The translations under genes were made by a program, and so were the position numbers. The notes under the pieces are model-generated. The model did not search any database. It had not been told where the DNA came from and saw only the letters and a list, made by a program, of their open reading frames with translations. From Molanna angustata (taxonomy: Eukaryota > Arthropoda > Insecta > Trichoptera > Molannidae): a stretch of DNA of 64,000 bases. Numbering within the stretch: position 1 is the stretch's first letter; every line of letters starts with the position of its first letter. Location: the NCBI GenBank assembly GCA_963576475.1, contig OY754969.1:26736958-26800957 (forward strand), given 5' to 3'. Shown here piece after piece: positions 47,325-60,103 of this stretch.

Positions 47325-48890
47325 TCACACAGCGAAAGCGGGAAAAGCTGCCGGATATGATAGTGTATCAGCTGAACTTATAAAATATGGCGGCGAGCAG
47401 ACGTTGGAGTGGTGCCACTCTCTTTTCAACTTGTTTTGGGAAGCAGGACGCACTCCTGCGGACTGGAGAAATGCAGTCGTGGTACCTTTGTATAAAGGGA
47501 AAGGATCGAAACTCGACTGCAAAAACTATAGAGCCATAAGTTTGTTAAGCTCAGTTGGTAAAATGTACGCAAGGATCCTGGATCAAAGAGTACGAAAGGT
47601 TACTGAATGCAATATATGGGATGTCCAAGGAGCGTTTGTGGGCGGCAGAGGATGTATGGCCCAATTTTTTTCTCTACGAATGATCACAGAGAAGGTTCTG
47701 GATAAAAACCAGAAACTTTTCTGTGCCTTTATAGACCTAGAAAAGGCCTATGATAAAGTTGTTAGAGAAAGACTATGGGATATACTATCAGTGTATGGAG
47801 TGAAGAGTAAGCTGATACGCGCAATCGCGTCATTATATGAGAACAGCGAAGCATGTGTTCGTGTCAACGACACAGTAACATCGTGGTTCTCGATAAATAA
47901 TGGCGTTAGACAGGGATGCGTGCTGTCTCCTGTCTCTTCAACCTGTACATTGACTTCTGTATAGGAGCCCTTAAGGATGAAAGCAAGGGTCTGAAACTGA
48001 ATATTGTAATAGTGCGTGATTTGATGTATGTAGATGACAAAGTACTGTTAGCTGAAAGTATGGAAGAGTTACAGTATCTTGTAAGCATGGTATATGAAGG
48101 ATGCATAGAGAACGGTCTGAGAATGAATGCCAGCAAATCAAAGGTAATGATCTTTGAAAAGAGTGAAAGCAGAACAGCGTGCAAAATAAGAGTAGAGAAT
48201 GAATGGCTCGAGCAAGTCGACGAGTATGTATATCTGGAAAGCATGTTTCAACGGAATGGACGACCTGATAAGGATATCGAAAGAAGAGTTATAGCAGGAA
48301 ACAGAGTGAATGGAGCACTGAGACCAGTTATGAATGATCGCAACATATCAAAGGCTGCCAAAGTTGCCATTCATAACGCTATCTTAGTGCCAACGTTGAC
48401 GTATGCAAGTGAAACCTGGACATGGCAGAAGTCGCACGAAAGCAGAATAAATGCTGTTGAAATGAGATCGTTAAGAATAATCTGCAATAGAACGATGTAT
48501 GACAGGGTAAGAAATGAGAACATAAGGAAAGAATGTAAGATGAAGAAAGATATCATTAATAGAATGAAAGTGAACACACTGAGATGGTTTGGCCACATGG
48601 GTAGAATGAATGAGGAACGACTGACGAAGAAAATATACAATGCGGATAGGATTGGATTGAGAGGCCGGGGCCGCCCAAGAAAGGGATGGCACGACCATGT
48701 GAACGATATTCTGAAAGACGGAAATGTTAGAAGGGTGTACCTACAATGGACGAACATGTATGAGACGATGCATGAATGTTGACGAGGCGAAGAATGTGTG
48801 CCAGGATAGAAAGATATGGCGTTCGGTTCTCTCTGCCTACCCCGTAAGGGACATGGCGTGATGGTATGTATGTATGTATGTATGTATAAG
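47325..48890 (+). pseudogene. RTE-like LINE, reverse-transcriptase half, frameshifted
   Basis: It begins inside the RT fingers (KAGKAAGYDSVSAELIKYGG), then EAGRTPADWRNAVVVPLYKG, NYRAISLLSSVGKMYARILD, CAFIDLEKAYDKVVRERLWD (motif A) and NGVRQGCVLSP (motif B). A one-base deletion at ~47933 shifts the frame; the next frame resumes LFNLYIDFCI and DLMYVDDKVLLAES (motif C, YVDD in place of YADD), then ASETWTWQKSHESRINAVEM, RWFGHMGRMNEERLTKKIYN and GRGRPRKGWHDHVNDIL. A second indel at ~48740 ends the frame early. The 3' end is CATGGCGTGATGGTATG plus (TATG)n. The endonuclease is missing, so this is a 5'-truncated dead copy of the family at 10.2-11.0 kb. Confidence 0.9.
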
Positions 48891-49554
48891 TTCGTGATGA
48901 TGATGATGTGATTTCACTGGAGTAAAAGAGAAAATATGTCTGCAGTGTTTGACTTTTTTTGTGTGACCTCTTTCTCGCGAAATGTTTTCTGTTGTGTGTG
49001 TTATTTCTTGGTGATATTGTAAGAATTCGTTAAAATGTACAATTTTTGAAGAGCGTTTTGCTCTCATATAACGTGTCTATATATGATGTCATTGGTACCT
49101 ACTGTAGGTATATATTTCTTCAACATGTACCTACAAAAGTTTAAAACAATAAATCAATTATGTATAAAAAATCCCGTGTAGGAACCTGGAAATTACTTAT
49201 GGCAACCCTAAGTATGTATATAGAGATGAGACGATTCTGGCGGACGCGCCCTTGACACACAGAAAGACGAAATTCACGAGATTTAAGATGCAGATGATGC
49301 GAGATTATATATTTTCAGAATACAACATCATACTATGTATTTCGGTTGTTCTTATACATGACGATACCTTTATATATTTCGGGTGCAATTATTTCGTGGA
49401 AATATAAAATGATGTAATATTGTCTAACGTTCGACGAGTGCGACCCATCATTATCAGCTATTTAAGTAATTAAAATTTACTCAGTGATAGGCTAAATGAA
49501 AACTAGTTATTCGGTATCCAATATTATTGAACAAACACCCAGATTGGAACATTT
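48891..49554. other. Spacer, nothing recognised
   Basis: No repeat family or coding frame supported. Confidence 0.3.
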
Positions 49555-50018
49555 ATTACTCTCCACACTATGGAATAGTGGAGTCATGATTTCACAATTT
49601 TTAGGCGTATTTTTTTACATCAATTTCTCAACGGGTATCATGTAGAGAGTGCACACTGTGAATTTCGTCGTGATGTGTTTGTATGTATGGCGTACGGCGT
49701 ACGGAATTATCCTTTTTGTGTCCTCTCTGCAGCCCAAACTGTAAGTCCGATCGACTTCATATTTACATCATATCTGTAAAGTGCATAGACCTAGAGCTGA
49801 TTAGTTTTCTATAGACAACTTTTAATTTCTTCTCTATGATTTCATCGTTTACGTTGTTTTTTTGTGTCCTCTCTAGAGCCCAAACTATAAGTCCGATTGA
49901 CTTCATATTGATATCATATATTATGTAAAGTCTATAAACTTAACTTAGATATATACAAACACATCACGACGAAATTCACAGTGTGCACTCTCTACATGTT
50001 AATCGACTGGAGAGAGTC
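49555..50018. mobile_element. Element T family, rearranged copy ending in an inverted piece of its own 5' part
   Basis: The 5' part follows 25651 onward (CTCTCCACACTATGGAATAG, ATCATGTAGAGAGTGCACAC). At ~49947-49998 the sequence becomes the inverse of 49640-49690 and the copy ends with GGAGAGAGT, without the usual CCACTCGTTTT end. Confidence 0.6.
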
Positions 50019-52654
<2,636 letters not shown>

Positions 52655-52686
<32 letters not shown>

Positions 52687-52688
52687 GT
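52655..52688. repeat. (GT)n microsatellite
   Basis: About 16 GT units with one GC interruption. Confidence 0.9.
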
Positions 52689-52871
52689 ACCAAACATTGC
52701 GTAACCAATTTTTAAAAATATTTAAGAAAAAACTTCTGTTCTTCTTTGGTATCAATCTTTGCGATTGGTTGGCAGCAAAGCGATGCATCCCTTCCTCCAC
52801 TCTGTACGGTCTTCAGCGAATCTCTTCAACTCTGTATAGGAAGTACACTTCATGTCGTCGCATATATTTGT

Positions 52872-52993
52872 CGCCAAATATCTTGAACCATTTCGCCGAG
52901 GAGTGGGAAGATTTGCACGTATACCAACGAAGCAAAAAAACACAAACTTGCACCCTGGGCACGCACCCGTAGTCTGGTTTAAGATATTTGGCG
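52872..52993 (+). mobile_element. MITE family G (122 bp)
   Basis: CGCCAAATATCTTGAACC at the left and the inverse GTTTAAGATATTTGGCG at the right; interior TTTCGCCGAGGAGTGGGAAG is shared with 59984 and, more loosely, 19629. Confidence 0.7.
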
Positions 52994-53130
52994 AAAACTA
53001 AACCTGTTATAAATACTCTCGGCGGGGACATCCTCTGCTAGTTGTTCCCTCAGCCATTCATGTGTCTGTTATTTTTAACATGTGCGTGGTTTCTTCCATT
53101 CTGCTGAGAAACTCATCATTTATAATGTGG
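52994..53130. other. Spacer
   Basis: Probably the decayed 3' part of the LINE fragment that follows; not resolved. Confidence 0.25.
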
Positions 53131-53560
53131 TCCCTCCAAGATATACCCAGTATTCTTTGTTAGGTCCACAACTTGAGGACCTTCTATCATTTACGGTCTC
53201 CTTCACATGTCCCATAATCATACAGAAAAATACTCACATGATATTAGATTTTTGAGTACATGTTGTTGAACTCAAAGATTTTTGACTTTTTGTTGAAGGC
53301 GAGTTTTAATGGTGGATATTACTGTCTACTTCTCTTTTTACACGGCCATCCCATGTGATCCTGCTCCCAAGATAGACAAATTCTAGCTTCAGACATCAGT
53401 AAATTCATTTAGTGTTCGTCCTTGCGCACGGTTATAACCTTTTTTTCTCTTTGCATGTCCGTCTTCACTAACCGCTTTCAGAGCGATGTCGTCTGCATAT
53501 GTATCTAATCATATCTACATTTTGTCCATGAATATTCTGATACCTCTTCTGTGGTATATT
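53131..53560 (-). pseudogene. Decayed RTE-type reverse-transcriptase fragment with YADD
   Basis: Minus strand pieces read TYADDIALKAVSEDGHAK (motif C, ~53470-53510) and, further on, LEFVYLGSRITWDGRVKREV (~53300-53390), the segment that follows the palm in RTE-like elements. Stops and frame changes interrupt it. It is not the same family copy as 47325, and too broken to place precisely. Confidence 0.65.
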
Positions 53561-54383
53561 TCTTCTCTTAATTCATCTATCGCACATTGGATAAAGCATT
53601 CATCTAAAGAAACTATATTTATCAAATAATAATCCTTCCTTCTGCAACCTTCAATTTCCTTCTTCCTTTCCTTATTGCATTGATCGCTACTTCCACCACC
53701 ACCCGCTCTGCATATGGGGACTGTGAACGGCCCCTTCACAGAACAATCTGCCTATTCAATATTGCATTGATCAGTCTATTCACTAGAGGCTTCACGATTT
53801 TTCGATTCGGTAAAAAAGATTGCCTTGTGGAATTAAATAAAAAATACACCACATTGCTAATAAATAAATATATTCGTTGTAGAGGGCGAAACCAGAAATT
53901 AAAAAATATAACACTCGTAGGTAAGAAAAAAATAGTAATCAAGACAGACAAAGGTAAAAATTGGATGTTTTCTATAAATTTTCTTATCAGAAATTTGACT
54001 ACGCATATTGCACATTGCACATACTATAACAGCATGTCCCTAACGGAGTAGGCAAAGAAAACCGAGCGCCACACACCACTATCTTCGCAAACATTCGTGA
54101 TTTCCTTTACATTCATGCGTCGTCTCATACATATATGATCGCCGTTGACTACCGTGGAGGTAATAAAGTGTGGACTGGGTATAATAATATAAATGCAGTA
54201 ATAACAATTGAATATTAAAACGAAGCAACGCAGTCTGTCTGCATGACCAATGTTTATATGTATTTGAGACCAAATAAAATTTCATGAATAATAATGTTGG
54301 CTCATCACCAGCATCTAATTTTAGCAAATACAATCATGCGAGAGAAAATTTCTTATATGTGAAAAAAATATTAAATTCATTCG
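53561..54383. other. Spacer with LINE-like scraps
   Basis: Around 54035-54130 the plus strand has CATGTCCCTAACGGAGTAGG, ACCGAGCGCC and CATTCATGCGTCGTCTCATA, which is the reversed 3' portion of the RTE family at 10205 (minus). The rest is unassigned. Confidence 0.45.
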
Positions 54384-54709
54384 TTACTCTCCACAACTGA
54401 TGAATTGCAGAAAGTTATTATTTCAGAATTTAAAGCTTATTTAAATCATTTTTTCGAAGGGCATCGTGTAGAGAGTTCAGACGATGATTTTTTTTGTCGA
54501 CCACAACTCAAACATTTATTAAAAAAACTGCCATATTCAACTGTCATGGGGGGGGGGGGATTATTGCCAAACGGCAATTTCACCAACCAACCATCGTTGA
54601 TGTTAATATACAATACAATGTGTAGGTAATATGTCAATAAGGTTGTGACATGACAAAAATATACTAATATAATATAAAGATTTGTCGTGTTTTTTTGTAA
54701 CACACATTT

Positions 54710-55089
54710 CCCCCTATTCAGTAACTATTGTAACTAAAATAGGAACGTTCTAAAATTGTAGATATTAGATTTACGGTCTTATTTCAGCATTATAAAATAT
54801 AAAATTACTAAATGGAATAGGAAAATAACTATTTTGGCCGGAATGTTCTTAAAAAGTTACTGAATCAGACGTATTATGAATAATTATGAAATTTTCATCA
54901 TTTTCATAATTATTTAAAATACGTCTAATTCAGTAACTTTTTAAGAACGTTCCGGTCAAAATAGGTAGGTACGTTCCTATTCCATTTAGTCCAAGTTTAT
55001 ATTTTATAACGCTGAAATAAAACCGTAAATCTAAAATCTACAATTTTAGAACGTTCCTATTTTAGTTTCAATATTTACTGAATAGGGGG
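54710..55089. mobile_element. Palindromic MITE, CCCCCTATTCAGTAA ends (380 bp)
   Basis: The two halves are inverse complements for most of their length: CCCCCTATTCAGTAACTATT, GGAACGTTCTAAAATTGTAG and GTTACTGAATCAGACGTATT each return inverted. The centre is near 54897. No coding. Confidence 0.8.
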
Positions 55090-55227
55090 TAATAATGCAT
55101 TAATAGTTAATTGACAGCTAATTAGTTTTCCATAGACGTCCGTCTATGCATTTTATGAGATCATCTTGACGTTCTGGGATATTTATTTATTTGTTTAATG
55201 AATGTAGGTATATAACTTCATATATAC

Positions 55228-55345
55228 CTACGTATATAATTCTTCTGTACATGTCACTGAACTCTTAAACGGCTATGCCGATTTTAATAAAATGTTGTAC
55301 GGTTGTACCTATGTATGTTTGAGTGGGTACCTGAATGGTTTATAT
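55228..55345 (+). mobile_element. Helitron 5' fragment (second family)
   Basis: TATATAATTCTTCTGTACAT, CACTGAACTCTTAAACGGCT and ATGCCGATTTTAAT match the start of the Helitron at 55661. No 3' end follows. Confidence 0.55.
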
Positions 55346-55660
55346 TCACTATTCGAATAAAAAATTATAACAGTTAAAAAATATACAAAACATGTCCAAA
55401 AAGTTCATCTGGTGTTATGAAAAAAAAGTTATGTTAAAATTAACCGAACTATAGTAACTACAAAATTCGTTTTATGCTAATAAATATTTTGTGCGCTTAA
55501 CAACACAGTACAGTCATAAATGAATTAACTTTTATTACTGATAAAAAAGGTTTGGCTAAAAACGCAGGTGGACAGTTTCGGTGGTCACAATTTTTTTTTC
55601 AGTGATACAGTATAACTTTTGAGATATACTATAAAATGCGAAACAAGAGATTCTTTAATA

Positions 55661-56040
55661 TCTTTATATATATAATTTTTCTGTACGTGTGTATTTCATT
55701 GAACTCCTAAACGGGTGGACCGATTTGGATAAAATTTAATCAATTATTATTTTCTGGTGTCCCAAAAGAGCCAGGTTATCAAAAAAACAACAGGCAAAAT
55801 AACATCTTAAGTAGGTATATAATTTACCACCCATTCTGAATGTTGCCATTTTTAGGTGAGGCGAGACTGATGTGTGGGTATACACGCATTTTTCGTGCTT
55901 CCTTTTATAAAGTAATGCACACCCGTACACCTGTCGCTGATAGCTCCACATTGTGGGATATTCCGTGATGGTGTGTGATTATTTTTATGTTTGCTGAACC
56001 AGCTTATAACAGGCAAGCCAATGTCTGTTGGGTCAGCTAG
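55661..56040 (+). mobile_element. Classic non-autonomous Helitron (380 bp)
   Basis: Starts TCTTTATATATATAATTTTT after A (55660) and ends GTCTGTTGGGTCAGCTAG before T (56041), with the interior CTAAACGGGTGGACCGATTT. This combination is typical of a Helitron family widespread in Lepidoptera (established knowledge, recalled). Confidence 0.8.
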
Positions 56041-56524
56041 TATTCAATAGAAATGTACTTAATAAAAATCAACTATCAATCTCTAAAGAAGAAAAAGTGT
56101 ACACAAATTTACGCAGTGGAGTATAGAGTTGGTCACAAATCACTTGTTTTATTATTAATATATCGTGTAATTTGGTAGTGCATAAAATGAAAAAAACACA
56201 TCTTTAAAATGACTCGAATCCACCGTAAAAACAATCAAACAATCAGAAAATTTATAATTCAATCGAATTATGGTTTAATTTGTCAAAATAACACAGAACA
56301 TAAGATTATAAACTATATTTTTTTAGATTTGAAACTCTTGAAGCGGGTTTCCTAGTTGGGCGGCAGTAATCTATTTGTTTGTATCATTGTAAAATGTGAT
56401 GTAGGTAATAAAAAAAATATATAAAAAAATGTACAAAAAGAATCCCCCTATTTAATTACATATTCGACAAAATGTTTCATAAATCGACCGTTGTCACATA
56501 CTTAGTGGAAAATCCATATCTTCT

Positions 56525-56622
56525 ATGCCGATCTCCTGGACCCGGGTTCGAATCCTGCCTCAACCAATTTCATTCATCACTAGCATTCGCTTATTGAAGA
56601 CAATGCCTGAGAATGTATATGT
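56525..56622 (+). mobile_element. SINE family 2 fragment, split by a hAT MITE
   Basis: CCCGGGTTCGAATCCTGCCT then CAACCAATTTCATTCATCAC and GCTTATTGAAGACAATG follow the family 2 body. The tail continues after 57094. Confidence 0.6.
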
Positions 56623-57086
56623 CAGGGATGGCGAACCTAGGGCACGCGTGCCCGAAGCGGCAGGTTTGAGTATTTGGATGGCACGCGAACAATTTTCGAG
56701 TTCAAAATTTTGTTTTCATTTGTAAGTATACCAAATTTAAATTCTCATTCAATTATCCGTACAATATTAATTTATTTCGTTTTATTAATAATCAAATATT
56801 TCACGAGATGAACGACAGTCTTACAGTATTGTTTGCAGTGTCAAAATCATACAATTTTTATGCTGGCAACACTGCCTTTGACGTTTGTTTTCATTTGAGG
56901 TTATGTTCGTCGTATATCGCCGTCACAGGTGTCACTATCAGCGAAGATGAGTTCGTCGATCGAAAATGTAATTTATTTTTTATCTCTTCAATTTTGAATT
57001 TTTTTTACTGCACGGGAACGCCAGAAAATTGAGAACTAATCTTTGGGAATTTTGGCACGCAGACCCAAAAAGGTTCGCCATCCCTG
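56623..57086. mobile_element. hAT-type MITE (464 bp) with 8-bp duplication
   Basis: CAGGGATGGCGAACCTAGGG at the left and the inverse of AAAGGTTCGCCATCCCTG at the right. GTATATGT is repeated exactly on both sides (56615-56622, 57087-57094). CAGGG tips and 8-bp duplications define hAT elements. No transposase. Confidence 0.85.
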
Positions 57087-57116
57087 GTATATGTGATTAT
57101 TTTGATTTATAAAATC

Positions 57117-57255
57117 AGCATTAAACGAAGAAGACCACCAGGAAGACTTCCAAAGAGATGGCGAGACAGCTGGCAGTCCACATCGCAGGAGACAGAATAG
57201 CGATAGAAAAAGATCTTCGGATCTATGAAAATGAAGAAGTGGAAGAAGAACATTA
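57117..57255 (+). pseudogene. LINE C-terminal scrap
   Basis: The plus frame reads KRRPPGRLPKRWRDSWQ, the GRP..RW.D signature of RTE-like LINE C-termini, followed by stops and a GAAGAAG tail. Very short and dead. Confidence 0.55.
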
Positions 57256-57951
57256 AACGGTGTTGAAGTTTTCCCTGGCAATACTACACCAACTAACAAC
57301 TAAAAAACATTTTATACAAAGTTGATTGCAACGAAAACGAATGCTAGTAGTTTAATTGGCGAAATATTATCCCCCATGAACAATGTGTTTTATAACATTG
57401 AAAAAAGTTTTTTTAACTAACATACTAACTAAGCTTTGTTTTAAGTATGTCACAAAATGTGTGGTATAAAAAACGCCATAAATAAAATATGGATTTAATC
57501 TACGCCAGGATATTGATTAAAGGAAAATAAAAACCGTCAATGTCGACATTGTAAAAGCTCAACTTATAAATAAAAACATTAAAACTACATTTACTCCATG
57601 CTGCGTAGGGGTATTATCGATGTTACATATAAACACACAAACCTAGAAATAAGATTTGGCGAGCCAGAATAGTTGTTTCTGAAAGTATGTATATAATTAA
57701 TATTCAGAATATATTATGAAGTGAAAACAATAATTCTCCCAGTTTATATATTAATCACGTTATTTAACATTGCTATAAATATAAGATAAATACTTGTTAA
57801 GTTGAAATTTTGATTGACTTCGAAACCTCATTTTAATATCATTCTACAACACTGAATTCTTAGATCGTCGTTTGAAATTAATTCAACAAAACTCTGGAAT
57901 TAATTCGGAACTATAAGGAACTACGTCGTCAAAGGAACTATACTTTGTGAC
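57256..57951. other. AT-rich spacer, nothing recognised
   Basis: No supported feature. Confidence 0.3.
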
Positions 57952-58252
57952 ATCTCAATAGAGACGAAATTGGAATATTATAGGAGAACCATGAACTCAA
58001 GGCACCTACAGGGCCTAAGACCTGTCATCGGCTGGTTTACGTGATCACTTTGTGCGCCTGCGCAACGTTCACCAATGCCTTCTTATTGAGTTCCGTTAAC
58101 AATGCAATTTTGAAAGTTCTATATATTTTAATATAATGACAGGTCGTAATTTTAATTATGACAAAGTGATCGTTTTGAAAATAAGCTGAAAGGCACCATC
58201 GCCACCTATGAAGTAACGAAGAAACTTTTTTGTAATGGAATCTATTGAGATA
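57952..58252. mobile_element. Fold-back MITE family F, copy 2
   Basis: ATCTCAATAGAGACGAAATT, GACCTGTCATCGGCTGGTTT and CGCCTGCGCAACGTTCACC match copy 1 at 36109; the right half is more decayed and ends TCTATTGAGAT. Confidence 0.65.
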
Positions 58253-59048
58253 TTGGTTGGTTTATGTAAATAAAGAAAGCAACAGTCCTTATAAATGAAA
58301 TTTTATATGAACAAAACAAGACAAGTAGGTATCTGTTAACACATTATTAACATGTTTAGTTTTATTTATTTCATTTATCAATTGTTTTTTGCGCTATTTA
58401 GTTTGTAATGTTAATAATTATCATTTCAATATCACATACATTTATTAATCTTGACAGTTTGTTTTATTACCTAGCTAACTTTCATTATCTAATTTTATAA
58501 CTTAAAACAAATTCTTAGTTTAAAGTTGTGAAATCGCAATAAACCACTTTAACACTTGGCAATGACATCAAAACGTTTAGAACATACCTCAAACTCACCA
58601 AGTACAATACAGCTATCACACTAAATGAACAATCAATAAACAGCTGAATTAAACACGAAAAATGTACTTATAAATGGCATCTGGATGTTTTAGGTAAAAA
58701 AAAATTCATGCAATTTTTCGGAAGGAAATGTTTTAATTCGTTTTGTCCTTGGCCCAATAAACTTTACACAATATCAAAATAAACACATTGAAAAAATATT
58801 TTAACGATGTTTGAAAGGTTATGAATTGAATTTTCGAGTATGTTTCATAGAGAAATATAAAAAAATCCGTGAACATTTTCTAAAGCGTTTTTGAACTGAT
58901 TTTAATTTACGAAAAACGGGAGAGCAATAGAAAACTATTTAAGGTATATAAATTATAAAAAAAACAAAGAATTTGTATATGCACATTAGCTTGAACGTAT
59001 TATAATGAGTTAAGTATATATTTTATTCATCTTAAAACCATGATTATA
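58253..59048. other. AT-rich spacer, nothing recognised
   Basis: No supported feature. Confidence 0.3.
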
Positions 59049-59267
59049 ATTAATAATAATAATAATAATGGACACTTCCTTGCACTCTGTGCAAGTGGCG
59101 AGTTTATTGCCGTATGGCAATTTCTTCCAACTAACCAGTGTTTCCAACCCAGAGAAGCAATATTTGCGTGAGAAATAAATTGTAATAAATTTCTCCTCTG
59201 CTGGGAATCGAACCCAGGACGCCCGCACAGAAACGGAACGGCTTACCAACTGTGCCACGGCGGTCGA
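59049..59267 (-). mobile_element. tRNA-derived SINE, family 3, best copy
   Basis: On the minus strand: CGACCGCCGTGGCACAGTTG with A-box-like TGGCACAGTTGG, B box GGTTCGATTCC, a body with CGCAAATATTGCTTCTCTGG and CACTTGCACAGAGTGCAAGG, and a (TTA)n tail. Fragments of the same family are at 24872, 25384 and 36523. Confidence 0.8.
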
Positions 59268-59532
59268 CTACTGGGTTATTACATATTTCGTAGAATTTCA
59301 TTATGAATTAGAAAGAATAAAAATGCCTTTGTACACGATTCTACATACATTACTTATTGCCTAAGTTAAGACTATGGGGTGAAATATTTATAAAATGATG
59401 AAACATATAGTGTTTTGATCTTATTGATATAATGAAACCAAATGACTAAATAGCTATGTCCAACCAATCTGATATAAAGTAAGATGACAAAGTGAATGTA
59501 ATACATCAAACTGTAATAAAATAAGATGAAAA

Positions 59533-59930
59533 ATGAATGTAATATGTCTAAATTGGAAATGATAATCATTACAAACTAAAAATGAATGTAATATGTCTAA
59601 ATTGGAAATGATAATCATTACAAACTAAAAATGAATGTAATATGTCTAAATTGGAAATGATAATCATTACAAACTAAAAAATGAATGTAATATGTCTAAA
59701 TTGGAAATGATAATCATTACAAACTAAAAAATGAATGTAATATGTCTAAATTGGAAATGATAATCATTACAAACTAAAAAATGAATGTAATATGTCTAAA
59801 TTGGAAATGATAATCATTACAAACTAAAAAATGAATGTAATATGTCTAAATTGGAAATGATAATCATTACAAACTAAAAAATGAATGTAATATGTCTAAA
59901 TTGGAAATGATAATCATTACAAACTAAAAA
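59533..59930. repeat. 49/50-bp minisatellite, 8 copies
   Basis: Unit ATGAATGTAATATGTCTAAA plus TTGGAAATGATAATCATTAC and AAACTAAAA(A). Starts at 59533, 59582, 59631 (49 bp), then every 50 bp to 59881; the change is one A in the terminal A run. Confidence 0.95.
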
Positions 59931-59983
59931 AGATCACCCAAAGATCTATAGGGAAAACAAAAAAAAACATTTACTATAGTTGT

Positions 59984-60103
59984 AGCCAAATATCTTGAAC
60001 TTTTTAGCCGAGAAGGGGGGCGATTTGCACGTAAAACAACGAAGCAAAGACATAAATTTGGAAAGCAAAGACACAACCGGAAGCTCGTTCAAGATGTTTG
60101 GCG
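59984..60103 (+). mobile_element. MITE family G (120 bp)
   Basis: AGCCAAATATCTTGAACTTT to the inverse GTTCAAGATGTTTGGCG; interior as in 52872-52993. Confidence 0.7.

Larger units (their letters stand above)
54384..56152 (+). mobile_element. Element T family copy hosting a MITE and Helitrons (1.77 kb)
   Basis: Starts TTACTCTCCACAACTGATG; ends GCAGTGGAGTATAGAGTTGG, TCACAAATCACTTGTTTT. The interior holds a run of about 12 G (54548-54559), a palindromic MITE, a Helitron 5' fragment and a complete Helitron. The two ends are assigned to one element because they are the right kind and orientation; this is an inference. Confidence 0.45.

Noticed and set aside
59010..59258. 82-codon frame beginning MAQLVSRSVSVRASWVRFPA
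   Set aside because: This peptide type is a well-known artefact of translating tRNA-derived SINE heads.
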